The position numbers and the translations under genes are program-made. Positions 1 through 8,699 of a stretch of DNA of 64,000 bases are shown one piece after another (position 1 is the first letter of the stretch; each line of letters starts with the position of its first letter). Source of the DNA: Candidatus Dechloromonas phosphoritropha (GTDB lineage: Bacteria > Pseudomonadota > Gammaproteobacteria > Burkholderiales > Rhodocyclaceae). The notes beneath the pieces were generated by a model. The model had not been told where the DNA came from. It worked only from the letters and a program-made list of their open reading frames with translations, and searched no databases. The stretch is from the NCBI GenBank assembly GCA_016722705.1, contig JADKGN010000004.1, positions 1,488,001 to 1,552,000 on the forward strand, read 5' to 3'.

Positions 1-93
1 CAACATCTGAATAACTCCTCGAATGTGTTCCTCACGGCGGTTGTCAGACCGCCCGCGCTTCATGCAGAATAGCCACCGGGGGTACAACTTGAC

Positions 94-744
94 ATGACGA
101 CACATATTACAGCCAATCCACTGGAGACAGGGAGCGACGAACTCGAGCGCTATGCGCTCGAGGAGTGCTACAGGCGACAGCGGACCGGCTACAGCCCCTC
201 GGTTCTTGTCATTCCGGTGGACAGTTGCGAAATGGTGATCAAGTTTGCCCGGTGCGGCGCCTGCGTTGTCGCCTGCGACTCGGCATCGAGAATGCCGGAC
301 TTTGAACACTTCGTCCTGACGAGCGGATTCCGCAAGCAGATCGAGTTTTCAACCGGCAACTTGACCGCCCTGCCGGAAGGTTCGGCCGGTGAGCCTTTCG
401 ATATCATCGTCGTGCCGCACGGTCTCTGCGGCCTGCCTTACGCGGAGGCAGCCAAGGTTGTGCGCCAGCTTCTGCTCAAGTTACGCATCGGCGGCAAGCT
501 CTTCGTTTCGATTTTGGGTCTGCATTCGGAGCTAGGCAGCGACTACACCGATTTCGATCTGCGCGTCGAACAACGCTATGCCCCGCTCGCCCCGGCCATT
601 GCTGAAAGGTATGGAATTGAAGGTGCGGTGTGTCTTTACAGCGAGCGCAACCTCTTCATGCTGTTGCTGGAAGCGGGTGCCAGCGTTCTCCGCACGATGA
701 CCACCACCCACGGCAATGTGAAAGGTGTGGCGGTCCGCGTGTGA
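94..744 (+). CDS. SAM-dependent methyltransferase-like protein
   Basis: A 216-residue protein with an alternating beta/alpha layout like a class I methyltransferase. A strand near residues 37-41 (VLVIP) is followed by an acidic turn, then a core strand reading FDIIVVPHGL near residue 101 and a KLRIGGKLFVSIL segment near residue 130, which resembles the post-motif III region. The usual glycine-rich SAM loop is not recognisable, so activity and substrate are uncertain. The ATG has no strong Shine-Dalgarno. Its stop overlaps the start of the ROK kinase by 4 bases (GTGA), so the two are probably translated together. The fold call rests on pattern only. Confidence 0.55.
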   Translation: MTTHITANPLETGSDELERYALEECYRRQRTGYSPSVLVIPVDSCEMVIKFARCGACVVACDSASRMPDFEHFVLTSGFRKQIEFSTGNLTALPEGSAGEPFDIIVVPHGLCGLPYAEAAKVVRQLLLKLRIGGKLFVSILGLHSELGSDYTDFDLRVEQRYAPLAPAIAERYGIEGAVCLYSERNLFMLLLEAGASVLRTMTTTHGNVKGVAVRV

Positions 745-1643
745 ACCGACTGCGCATCGGCATCGACCTTGGTGGCACGAAGATCGAGATCATTGCGCTG
801 AGCGGCAACGGTGTGGAATTGCTGCGGCGCCGCGTTGCCACCCCGCAAGGAGACTACTCTGCGACGTTGCAGGCTGTCGCCACGCTGGTCGACGCGGTCG
901 AGAATGAACTCGGCCAGCGCGGGACTGTGGGTATCGGCATTCCGGGGGCAGAATCCCTTGGCGATGGGCGGATCAAGAACGCCAACTCGACCTGGCTGAA
1001 CGGCCGGCGGCTGCGCCTCGACCTCGAAGCCGTTCTGGGACGCGAGGTGCGCCTGGCCAACGATGCCAACTGCTTTGCGCTTTCCGAAGCCAGTGACGGC
1101 GCCGGCCGGGGTGCCGAAGTCGTGTTCGGTGTCATCCTCGGTACCGGCGTCGGCGGCGGCATCGTCGTTGGCGGCGATGTCCTGAGCGGCGCCAATGCCA
1201 TCGCCGGTGAATGGGGTCACAACCCTCTACCGCTGCCTGGTCTCGACGATCTCCCGTTGCCCGCCTGCTATTGCGGCCGCGTCGGCTGTATCGAAACCTA
1301 CCTGAGCGGCCCGGGACTATGGCGTGACCACAGCGCACACGGCGGAGAATTTCTAATGCCACCGGAAATCGCAAATCGTGCGCAAGCTGGAGATGCCGCC
1401 TGCGAGGCTACGCTACGCCGCTACGAAGCACGCCTCGGCCGGGCGCTGGCCGGGATCATCAACATCCTCGATCCACAGGTCATCGTCCTGGGCGGCGGCT
1501 TGTCGAATCTGGAACGGCTTTATCGCAACCTGCCAGCCTGTTGCGGTCCACACGTTTTTTCCGATGTTTTTTGCACACGCTTCGTGCCGCCGGCACATGG
1601 CGACTCGTCGGGAGTGCGTGGCGCCGCGTGGCTGTGGAATTGA
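741..1643 (+). CDS. ROK-family sugar kinase (fructokinase/N-acetylglucosamine kinase type)
   Basis: About 300 residues. The N-terminal phosphate-binding motif GIDLGGTKIE is followed by a core with GTGVGGGIVV and GEWGHNPLP, and then by the ROK zinc-binding motif with a CYCGRVGCIE core. These are the hallmarks of ROK hexokinases that phosphorylate fructose, GlcNAc or related sugars with ATP in the cytoplasm. The motifs do not separate the substrates. I chose the GTG at 741 because it gives the standard N-terminus (NRLRIGIDLGG) and overlaps the upstream stop by 4 bases. A longer in-frame start at 630 would lie inside the upstream gene. Confidence 0.88.
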   Translation: MNRLRIGIDLGGTKIEIIALSGNGVELLRRRVATPQGDYSATLQAVATLVDAVENELGQRGTVGIGIPGAESLGDGRIKNANSTWLNGRRLRLDLEAVLGREVRLANDANCFALSEASDGAGRGAEVVFGVILGTGVGGGIVVGGDVLSGANAIAGEWGHNPLPLPGLDDLPLPACYCGRVGCIETYLSGPGLWRDHSAHGGEFLMPPEIANRAQAGDAACEATLRRYEARLGRALAGIINILDPQVIVLGGGLSNLERLYRNLPACCGPHVFSDVFCTRFVPPAHGDSSGVRGAAWLWN

Positions 1644-1659
1644 GGGCAGAATTTCAACC

Positions 1660-2364
1660 TTGAGCAATGTTTCCCTCTTCATCGGTAGGATCACCGCGCT
1701 GCCCGACAGCGGACGCCCGACAGGTATTTTTAAAAACCGGGTCACCACCAGCGTATTCCTCGCCAGCACCGGCTTCCTAGGCGACGAGCAGGCGGACCGC
1801 AGCGTTCATGGCGGCCCTGAGAAGGCGGTCCATCTCTACCCGGCCAATCACTACGCACGCCTGGCCCGGGCTTTCCCGGAAATTGCTGGCCTTTTCGTGC
1901 CGGGCAGCCTTGGCGAGAACATTTCCAGCCCACATCTCGACGAATCGCAGGTGCGGATCGGCGATGTGTTTCAGCTCGGCGAAGCCCGAATCCAGGTTTG
2001 CCAGCCACGCACCCCGTGCTGGAAAATCGATGCCCGCTTCGGCGAAGCCGGGATCGTAGTCTTCATTGCCGAACACCGGCTGACCGGCTGGTATTTCCGT
2101 GTGTTGCAGCCGGGCAATGTCAGTCCCGACGATGCGCTGGAAGTCGCCGTCGCCGCTGCTGGTGCGCCCAGTCTCGCCGCATCGATGGATCTCTGGCACG
2201 CGCACCGGCCAACCGCGCAAGCCTTGCGTGGACTGGCGGCACTCCCCGGGATCGCTTCGAACTGGCAACGCAAGATCATCCAGCGCGCCATCTGGCTGGA
2301 AAATAATCCCGATCAGCCGGCGCCCAAACCGACCACGTTCCACGTGAAACCGCCAGGCGATTGA
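1660..2364 (+). CDS. MOSC domain protein, YiiM-like
   Basis: About 234 residues. The MOSC core is visible: FLGDEQADRSVHGGPEKAVHLY, then a GSLGENIS segment, and the conserved cysteine in QPRTPCWKID. MOSC proteins handle molybdenum-cofactor-linked sulfur chemistry; YiiM-type members detoxify N-hydroxylated compounds. The start is a TTG at 1660 with a GAGGG Shine-Dalgarno about 10 bases upstream. The reading frame is open further 5', but that stretch overlaps the ROK gene in another frame and is not homologous to MOSC proteins. The last codons encode a parS-like ParB site. The gene converges with priA. Confidence 0.85.
   Translation: MSNVSLFIGRITALPDSGRPTGIFKNRVTTSVFLASTGFLGDEQADRSVHGGPEKAVHLYPANHYARLARAFPEIAGLFVPGSLGENISSPHLDESQVRIGDVFQLGEARIQVCQPRTPCWKIDARFGEAGIVVFIAEHRLTGWYFRVLQPGNVSPDDALEVAVAAAGAPSLAASMDLWHAHRPTAQALRGLAALPGIASNWQRKIIQRAIWLENNPDQPAPKPTTFHVKPPGD
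2336..2351. promoter_or_regulatory. parS-like ParB-binding site
   Basis: CGTTCCACGTGAAACC matches the bacterial parS consensus TGTTNCACGTGAAACA at 13 of the 15 specified positions, differing only at the two outermost bases. It lies inside the last codons of the MOSC gene (Phe-His-Val-Lys). Two more sites occur at 14824 and 22459. ParB loads on such sites near the origin to organise chromosome segregation. Confidence 0.82.
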
Positions 2365-2372
2365 TCGGCTGC

Positions 2373-4358
2373 TCAGAACTCCAGCGGGTCTACCTCGAGG
2401 TGCCAGCGCAATTTCGCCGGAGCCCTGATCGCTTCGATGGCTTCCCGCCAGCGCGGCAGGAAGGCCTGAAGCGCCGGGCGCGAGTGTGACTCGGCGAGCA
2501 ACTGGCCGCGCTCGAAATTGGCCAGCCGCGAGAGCTTCATGGGTACCGGATCGTAAAGGACAACGCTGCCGTGATCACGGACGACCGGCAAGGCGCAGGC
2601 GGTGGTCAGGAAGGCGAGGGCTGCCGCCATCTCCGTAGCCTCGGCACGCAGCACGGCCTGGAAGGCATAAGGCGGGAAGCCCGCCTGCTCCCGTTCTCGA
2701 AGCAGCGAAGTGGCAAAGCCCGGGTAGTCATGAGTGGCCAGCGCCGCATACAGCGGATGATCAGGGTATTGGGTCTGGATCAGCACCTCACCCTCGAGGT
2801 CGGCACGCCCTGCCCGTCCCGACACCTGCATCAATTGGGCAAACAGGCGTTCGGGTGCCCGCCAGTCGGCAGCGAACAGCGCGGCGTCGGCACCAAGAAC
2901 GCCGACCAGGGTCAGTTTTGGGAAGTCATGGCCCTTGGCCAGCATTTGCGTACCAACCAGAATGTCCGCATCCCCGCCGTGAATGCGCTCAAGCACCATC
3001 TCCCATTGCTTCCGGCTTTTGACCGAGTCGCGGTCCACGCGCGCGATGCGCGCGTCCGGAAAAAGCTCCTTCAGCGAGACTTCGAGCCGCTGCGTGCCGC
3101 GCCCAAACGGATGGATGTCCTGATTACCGCAGGTCGGGCAGGCCTTCGGCACGCGAATCTCGAATCCGCAGTGGTGGCAGCGCAGACAACGGTCGGCCAG
3201 GTGCAGCACGAGATTCGCAGCACAACGCTGGCAACGCGAAACCCAGCCGCACGCCGCGCATGCCAGAACCGGTGCATAGCCGCGTCGATTGAGAAATACC
3301 AGGCTTTGCTCGCCGCGCTCCAGCCGCGCCTTGATCGCGGCGATCAGCAGTTCGCTGAGTCCATCCCGCAAAACCATCTTTCGGGTGTCGAGAAGGCAGA
3401 CCACCGGCAGCCTCGCCTCCGGATTGGCCCGCTCACGCAGCGTCAGCAAGCTATAGCGCCGGCTCTGGGCATTGGCCCAGGATTCCAGCGACGGCGTTGC
3501 TGATCCCAGAACGACCGGAATGCCATGCTGGCGCGCCCGAAAGACCGCGACATCGCGTGCCGAATAGCGCATCCCGTCCTGCTGTTTGAACGAAACATCA
3601 TGCTCCTCGTCGACCACGATCAGCCCAAGCCGCGGCATCGGAGTAAATATCGCCAGACGCGTACCGAGAACGATACCTGCTTCGCCGGCAAATGCAGCAC
3701 GCCAGTTGCGCTCGCGTGCGGCTTCAGCCAGCTCACTGTGCAGGGAAACGACGGTGCTTTCCGGAAAACGCGACCGGACATGCCCCTCCAACTGCGGCGT
3801 CAGGTTGATTTCCGGTACGAGCAACAGAACCTGCCTGCCGATCGTTAGCACCCGCTCGATCAGACGAAGATACACTTCGGTCTTGCCACTGCCGGTGACG
3901 CCATGCAGCAGGTGCGCGGAAAACCCTGCCTGCGGGTCGATGGCGCCGAGGGCCGCACTCTGCTCCGCGGTCAGGTTCGGGGCTGGCGCAACCAAGGTCG
4001 TAGCAGTCTCTGCGTGCCCTTTGCGCCGCTTCGGCGTGGCGACCCGCTTTAGCCCGCCTGGAAGCGCCTGCATGAGCGCCGCGCCGAAGGCAGCCTGATA
4101 GTAAGTGCTGGCAAACTCGCAGAGATCCAGTAATTCCTTGGGAAGCGGCGGCAAATCGCGCAGGATCTCACCCGCTACCTTGAGCTGCGCCGGCGGCCAG
4201 GCGCTATCGTCGGCAACCTCGGCTATGACGCCGATCCGTTCACCTTTCCCGAACGGCACGCAAACCCGGCACCCGACATCGGCAGGCGATGCCGACGCGG
4301 CCAAATAGTCGAACAGGCGATGCAACGGCAGGTCGAGTGCAACACGAAGGACGGGCAT
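2373..4358 (-). CDS. priA: Primosomal protein N', replication restart helicase
   Basis: 661 residues, within the range of betaproteobacterial PriA though shorter than the E. coli protein (732). PriA binds abandoned forks and reloads the replicative helicase. Visible: an N-terminal 3'-DNA-binding domain, Walker A GVTGSGKTE near residue 153, DEEH near residue 250, the cysteine clusters of the two zinc sites (CAACGWVSRCQRC and CLRCHHCG ... CPTCG) near residues 370-415, and the C-terminal helicase motifs (GTQMLAKGHDFP, QVSGRAGR). It is transcribed away from a DnaA-box cluster whose nearest box is about 50 bases upstream of its start, which suggests DnaA-dependent control. Confidence 0.97.
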   Translation of the reverse strand: MPVLRVALDLPLHRLFDYLAASASPADVGCRVCVPFGKGERIGVIAEVADDSAWPPAQLKVAGEILRDLPPLPKELLDLCEFASTYYQAAFGAALMQALPGGLKRVATPKRRKGHAETATTLVAPAPNLTAEQSAALGAIDPQAGFSAHLLHGVTGSGKTEVYLRLIERVLTIGRQVLLLVPEINLTPQLEGHVRSRFPESTVVSLHSELAEAARERNWRAAFAGEAGIVLGTRLAIFTPMPRLGLIVVDEEHDVSFKQQDGMRYSARDVAVFRARQHGIPVVLGSATPSLESWANAQSRRYSLLTLRERANPEARLPVVCLLDTRKMVLRDGLSELLIAAIKARLERGEQSLVFLNRRGYAPVLACAACGWVSRCQRCAANLVLHLADRCLRCHHCGFEIRVPKACPTCGNQDIHPFGRGTQRLEVSLKELFPDARIARVDRDSVKSRKQWEMVLERIHGGDADILVGTQMLAKGHDFPKLTLVGVLGADAALFAADWRAPERLFAQLMQVSGRAGRADLEGEVLIQTQYPDHPLYAALATHDYPGFATSLLREREQAGFPPYAFQAVLRAEATEMAAALAFLTTACALPVVRDHGSVVLYDPVPMKLSRLANFERGQLLAESHSRPALQAFLPRWREAIEAIRAPAKLRWHLEVDPLEF

Positions 4359-4404
4359 GACCGGCTTCTCGGAGTACTTGATGAACCCGTTCGAAAACCG
4401 GGAC

Positions 4405-4609
4405 TGTGGACTGGCGCGCTAAAACTGTGGATAACTCTGTGGATTGCTTTCGGATGATCGCGCCAAGTGGCAAAATCTTGGGTACTTTCGTGCTTTGATG
4501 AAAAATTTGTCAATTCAACAAATCGCACAAATTCAATAATTTAAAAACCCCAATGCTTGTCAAGCGCTTTCGTCAAGAACTTGCTTGATCTGGTGAAATC
4601 TGTGCATAA
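4405..4609. promoter_or_regulatory. DnaA-box cluster with AT-rich stretch between priA and hemE
   Basis: Four same-orientation elements lie in the 281-bp gap. TGTGGATAA (4426-4434) is a perfect DnaA box (complement TTATCCACA). TGTGCATAA (4601-4609) fits TTATNCACA. TGTGGATTG (4438-4446) and TGTGGACTG (4405-4413) are partial. Between them, 4499-4548 is strongly AT-rich and holds an inverted repeat AATTTGT/ACAAATT. It could be a DnaA-controlled promoter for priA, a DnaA-titrating site or an origin-like element. hemE borders the Caulobacter origin, but the gene order here otherwise follows betaproteobacteria. Confidence 0.65.
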
Positions 4610-4639
4610 GTAATGCGTTACATTCGCCGCCGGAGACCA

Positions 4640-5707
4640 CTAGGCGCGCAATGCTCGACTATGGGAATGTACCGCTTCGACCAGCGCGGTTACGCTCTCT
4701 GGCGGCGTGAATTGGGATATTCCGTGGCCCAGATTGAAAACGTGACCGGTATTTCCCGGACCAAAGCTGTCGAGCACCTTTTTCGCCTCGGTGGCGACGA
4801 TATCCGGTGCGGCGAACAGCACGTTGGGATCGAGATTGCCCTGCAGCGTCACCTTGTCGCCAATGCGGCGCCGGGCCTCGCCGATGTCGATGGTCCAGTC
4901 GAGGCCGACCGCATCGCAGCCGATGGCGGCGATCTTTTCCAGCCACAGCCCGCCGTTCTTGGTGAACACGATGCTCGGAATGCGTTGGCCGTCCTTTTCC
5001 TTCTTCAGTCCAGCGACGATGCGTCGCATGTATTGCAGTGAAAATTCTTCGTAGGCCGCAGCCGACAGCGAACCGCCCCAGGTATCGAAGATCATCACGG
5101 CCTGGGCGCCGCTATCGATCTGGGCATTTAGATAGGTCGCCACCGAATCGGCGGTCACCGACAGGATGCGATGGAGCAGATCTGGTCGGTTGTAGAGCAT
5201 GCCCTTGATGTGGCGGAAATCGCTCGAACCCTGCCCTTCGACCATGTAGCAGGCCAGCGTGTAGGGGCTGCCGGAGAAACCGATCAGCGGCACCGAATTG
5301 TCCAGCGCACGACGAATTTCGGAAACGCCATCCATCACGTAGCGCAGATGGTCGTAGGGATCGGGAGCGGTGAGGTCATTGATCTCCCATTCGTCGCGCA
5401 ACGGCCTCTCGAACCTGGGGCCCTCGCCGTCTTCGAAATACAGTCCGAGTCCCATGGCGTCAGGTACGGTCAGGATGTCGGAGAACAGGATGGCGGCATC
5501 GAGATCGTAGCGCGCCAGTGGCTGCAGCGTCACTTCGCAGGCCAGCGACGGCGCCTTGCACAGGTTCAGGAAATTGCCGGCGCGTTTGCGCGTTTCGCAG
5601 TATTCCGGCAGATAACGGCCGGCTTGGCGCATCAGCCACAGCGGCGTGTATTCAGTCGGCTCCTTGAGCAGGGCGCGCAGGAAGGTATCGTTCTTGGGTC
5701 GGCTCAC
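4640..5707 (-). CDS. hemE: Uroporphyrinogen decarboxylase
   Basis: 355 residues, the normal family length. It decarboxylates the four acetate side chains of uroporphyrinogen III to give coproporphyrinogen III in cytoplasmic haem synthesis. The signature PLWLMRQAGRYLPEY lies near residue 22; FSDILTVPDAMG, GFSGSPYTLACYM and a C-terminal FNLGHGI are also present. The start is the ATG at 5707, 57 bases after the trkH stop. Its 3' end faces the DnaA-box-containing gap. Confidence 0.98.
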   Translation of the reverse strand: MSRPKNDTFLRALLKEPTEYTPLWLMRQAGRYLPEYCETRKRAGNFLNLCKAPSLACEVTLQPLARYDLDAAILFSDILTVPDAMGLGLYFEDGEGPRFERPLRDEWEINDLTAPDPYDHLRYVMDGVSEIRRALDNSVPLIGFSGSPYTLACYMVEGQGSSDFRHIKGMLYNRPDLLHRILSVTADSVATYLNAQIDSGAQAVMIFDTWGGSLSAAAYEEFSLQYMRRIVAGLKKEKDGQRIPSIVFTKNGGLWLEKIAAIGCDAVGLDWTIDIGEARRRIGDKVTLQGNLDPNVLFAAPDIVATEAKKVLDSFGPGNTGHVFNLGHGISQFTPPESVTALVEAVHSHSRALRA

Positions 5708-5764
5708 GGAGGACTCCGCCGGAAAATCGGAAAGACGGAATTATCCGCCTTTCCGGCCTCCCGG

Positions 5765-7219
5765 TCACTGACGCCAGAAAGCGGGCGTCAGGACGACCAG
5801 CAAGGTGAAGATCTCGAGCCGGCCGAGCAGCATGTTAAAAGTGCATACCCAGGTCTGGAAGTCGGTCAGCACCTCGTAGGTCGTCGACGGCCCGACGACG
5901 CCGAGCCCCGGTCCCGTATTGTTGATGGTCGCCACTACTGCGGTAAACGATGAGAGGATGTCAAGACCCGAAAAGACCAGGATCAGCGTCATCGATACCA
6001 CGCTGACCATGTACATGAAAGAAAAAGCGAGCACCGCGAACAGTATCGGCTGCGGCGCGACATGACCGCCGATGCGGACGTTGTAGACCGCGTTCGGGTG
6101 CATGGCGCGTATCAATTCACGATAGACCTGCTTGTACAGCAGCAGGGCGCGCATCATCTTGATGCCGCCGCCGGTCGACCCGGCGCTAGTCACGAAACTG
6201 CAGAGAAATAACATCCACAGTGGTGCAAACATCGGCCACAGCGCATAGTCCGTATTCGCATAGCCCGTCGTGGTGGCGATCGAGACAAGATTGAACGCCG
6301 AGAAGCGCAGCGCGGTGAGAAACTCGGGATAGGTTCCCGCTTCAAAGATGTACGCCGCTACAAGAAGGATGCTCGTCAGGGTGACGACGAGAAACCAAGG
6401 GGCCTCGGGATCTTTCAGGTAGGGGCGCAGCGACCGCGCGTGCGCGGCGAGGAACAGCGTGCCGAAGTTCATGCCGGCGATCAGCATGAAGATAATGGCG
6501 ACCAACTCGATTTCCGGAGAGTCGAAAAACCCGAAGCTGGAATCATGTGTCGAGAAGCCGCCCAGCCCCATCGTCGAGAACGTATGGCAGAAGGCATCGA
6601 ACCAGGACATGCCCGCCCAGTAGTAGCAAAGGACACAGGCCACCGTAACGATGACATAGACCAGCCAAAGTCCCTTGGCCGTCTCGGCGATACGCGGCGT
6701 CAACTTCGAGTCCTTCATCGGCCCCGGCGTTTCCGCCTTGAACATCTGTCGACCACCGATACCGAGTAACGGAAGAATGGCGATCGCCAGAACGATCAGG
6801 CCCATGCCGCCGATCCACACCAGAAGATGACGCCACAGATTGATCGACATCGGCAGCGTGTCGAGATTGGAAAGGACCGTCGCACCGGTCGTCGTCAGCC
6901 CAGACATTGCCTCGAAATAGCCATCGGTAAAGCTGATGCCAAGCTGGATCATCAAAGGAATGGAAGCAAAGGCGGGCAGCACCGACCACACCAGGACCAC
7001 CATCAGGAAGCCATCGCGAATACTCAGTTCGCGGGTGCATTTGCGGTAGCGAACCCAGAGGAAGGCACCGAGCAGCATGGTCAGCGCGAAGCCCTCGTCA
7101 TAGGCGGACTGTGCCCCGTCATCGGTGACATAGGAAAGAATTAGCGGCGCCAGCATGGTGAGCCCGAAAAGCATGATTATCATGCCCAGCGCCCGGAAAA
7201 CAGCGGCAAAGCGGGTCAT
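5765..7219 (-). CDS. trkH: Trk system potassium uptake membrane subunit
   Basis: 484 residues, the usual TrkH length, with about ten hydrophobic segments. The four selectivity-filter-like pore loops are visible: GLTTTGATVLS, STMGLGGFSTHD, SIATTTGYAN and NNTGPGLG. These define the K+-conducting TrkH/KtrB superfamily of the inner membrane. It lies 10 bases downstream of trkA on the same strand, so the complete Trk pair is probably one operon. Confidence 0.96.
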   Translation of the reverse strand: MTRFAAVFRALGMIIMLFGLTMLAPLILSYVTDDGAQSAYDEGFALTMLLGAFLWVRYRKCTRELSIRDGFLMVVLVWSVLPAFASIPLMIQLGISFTDGYFEAMSGLTTTGATVLSNLDTLPMSINLWRHLLVWIGGMGLIVLAIAILPLLGIGGRQMFKAETPGPMKDSKLTPRIAETAKGLWLVYVIVTVACVLCYYWAGMSWFDAFCHTFSTMGLGGFSTHDSSFGFFDSPEIELVAIIFMLIAGMNFGTLFLAAHARSLRPYLKDPEAPWFLVVTLTSILLVAAYIFEAGTYPEFLTALRFSAFNLVSIATTTGYANTDYALWPMFAPLWMLFLCSFVTSAGSTGGGIKMMRALLLYKQVYRELIRAMHPNAVYNVRIGGHVAPQPILFAVLAFSFMYMVSVVSMTLILVFSGLDILSSFTAVVATINNTGPGLGVVGPSTTYEVLTDFQTWVCTFNMLLGRLEIFTLLVVLTPAFWRQ

Positions 7220-7229
7220 CGTCGGCCTC

Positions 7230-8663
7230 TCAGAAGAAATGGAAGCCGACCTGGAAAAGCTTCTCGACCTTCCTGACCGCCGTCTTTTCGGTGCAGAAGA
7301 CGATCACATGATCTTCCGGGTTGATTACCGTATCGTGGTGCGGGATTACCACCTCGCCTTTCTGCGTGACCGCGGTCCAGCTTTCGCTCTGGCCGACAGT
7401 CACGAACTTGTCGAGGTTGCGCACCAGCGCAGCCACCGTTACTCCCGGCGGCCAGTCGATCTGATCGATCCGCTTGTCGACCACCTTCGAGGTCTTGGCG
7501 TCCCCATGCGCGACGATTTCCAGGGCCTCCGCTGCGCCGCGGCGCAGCGAGTGCACCTCGGCGACGTCGCCCTGCCGGACATGGGCCAGCAAGCTGCCGA
7601 TCGAGACGTGAGCCGGCGAAATCCCGATATCTATCGGTCCACCCTCGATCATCTCGGCGTAGGCGCGACGGTTGATCAGCGCCACAACACGCTTGCAGCC
7701 CAGGCGCTTGGCCAGACTCCCCGACATGATGTTATCTTCCTCGTCGTTGGTCACGGCAATGAAGAGGTCCATGTCGGAGATGTTTTCCTGAATCAGCAGA
7801 TCCTCATCCGTCGCGTCGCCGAGCAAGACCAGTGCCTTGTTCAGCTCACCGGCAACAAGTTCGGCACGTCGCGGGTCATTGTCGATGACCTTGACGTCGT
7901 AGCGCTTTTCCAGCGACTTGGCGACGCGCAAGCCGATATTGCCGCCGCCAGCGATCATGATCCGCCTCACCGGGGTAACCATCCGTCGCAACTGACGCAG
8001 TACAGGACGGATATGTTCGGCGGCAGCAAGGACGAAAACCTCGTCGTCGACTTCGACTACCGTGCCGCCTTCCGGCACCACGGGCTGATCGCGGCGGAAA
8101 ATTGCCGCAATCCGGGCGTCCATCTCGAGCGGCAGGAGCTTGCGCAGATCCTTGATCGGCTTGCCGACCAGCGCTCCGCCCTCGATGGCACGCACGGCAA
8201 CGAGGCTGACTCGCCCGGAGGCAAAGTTGAGAACCTGCAGCGCCTCCGGGAACTCGATTAGGCGCCCGATGTATTCAGTAATAACCTGTTCCGGACACAG
8301 CGCGAAGTCCACGGCGAAGTTCGCGGTCGACAGCAGTTCGGCGTCATCCAGAAAGTCGAGGGAACGCAGGCGCGCAAGACGGGTTGGCACGTTGAAAACG
8401 GTATGCGCCAGCTTGCAGGCGACAAGATTCGCCTGGTCGCTCTGCGTCACCGCGATCAGCAGGTCGGCATCTTCGGCACCGGCGTTGCGCAGCACCGAGG
8501 GTGCCGCCGCGTTGCCTACCACCGTGCGCAGGTCGAGACGATCCTGCAACTGGGCGAGACGCTCGCGGTCGTAATCGACTATTGTAATGTCGTTCTTTTC
8601 CGAAACCAGACCTTCGGCAACGCTGGCACCGACCTGGCCCGCGCCAAGAATGATGATTTTCAT
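7230..8663 (-). CDS. trkA: Trk potassium uptake NAD-binding subunit
   Basis: 477 residues made of two tandem RCK modules. The first begins MKIIILGAGQVGASVAEGL; the second begins near residue 232 with MIAGGGNIGLRVAKSLE. Both have the Rossmann glycine pattern for NAD(H) or nucleotide, and each is followed by a TrkA-C-like domain. It is the cytoplasmic gating partner of TrkH, encoded immediately downstream. The start ATG at 8663 follows the ntrX-like gene by 36 bases. Confidence 0.96.
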   Translation of the reverse strand: MKIIILGAGQVGASVAEGLVSEKNDITIVDYDRERLAQLQDRLDLRTVVGNAAAPSVLRNAGAEDADLLIAVTQSDQANLVACKLAHTVFNVPTRLARLRSLDFLDDAELLSTANFAVDFALCPEQVITEYIGRLIEFPEALQVLNFASGRVSLVAVRAIEGGALVGKPIKDLRKLLPLEMDARIAAIFRRDQPVVPEGGTVVEVDDEVFVLAAAEHIRPVLRQLRRMVTPVRRIMIAGGGNIGLRVAKSLEKRYDVKVIDNDPRRAELVAGELNKALVLLGDATDEDLLIQENISDMDLFIAVTNDEEDNIMSGSLAKRLGCKRVVALINRRAYAEMIEGGPIDIGISPAHVSIGSLLAHVRQGDVAEVHSLRRGAAEALEIVAHGDAKTSKVVDKRIDQIDWPPGVTVAALVRNLDKFVTVGQSESWTAVTQKGEVVIPHHDTVINPEDHVIVFCTEKTAVRKVEKLFQVGFHFF

Positions 8664-8699
8664 GATCCCCCCTTATTTCGTTTCTGGAAATTCGCTTGC

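Noticed and set aside
630..740. Longer N-terminus for the ROK kinase starting at 630
   Set aside because: It lies entirely within the upstream gene in another frame, and the family N-terminus begins right at the GTG at 741.
1378..1659. Longer N-terminus for the MOSC protein
   Set aside because: This part overlaps the ROK gene in another frame and has no MOSC similarity; the TTG at 1660 has a Shine-Dalgarno.
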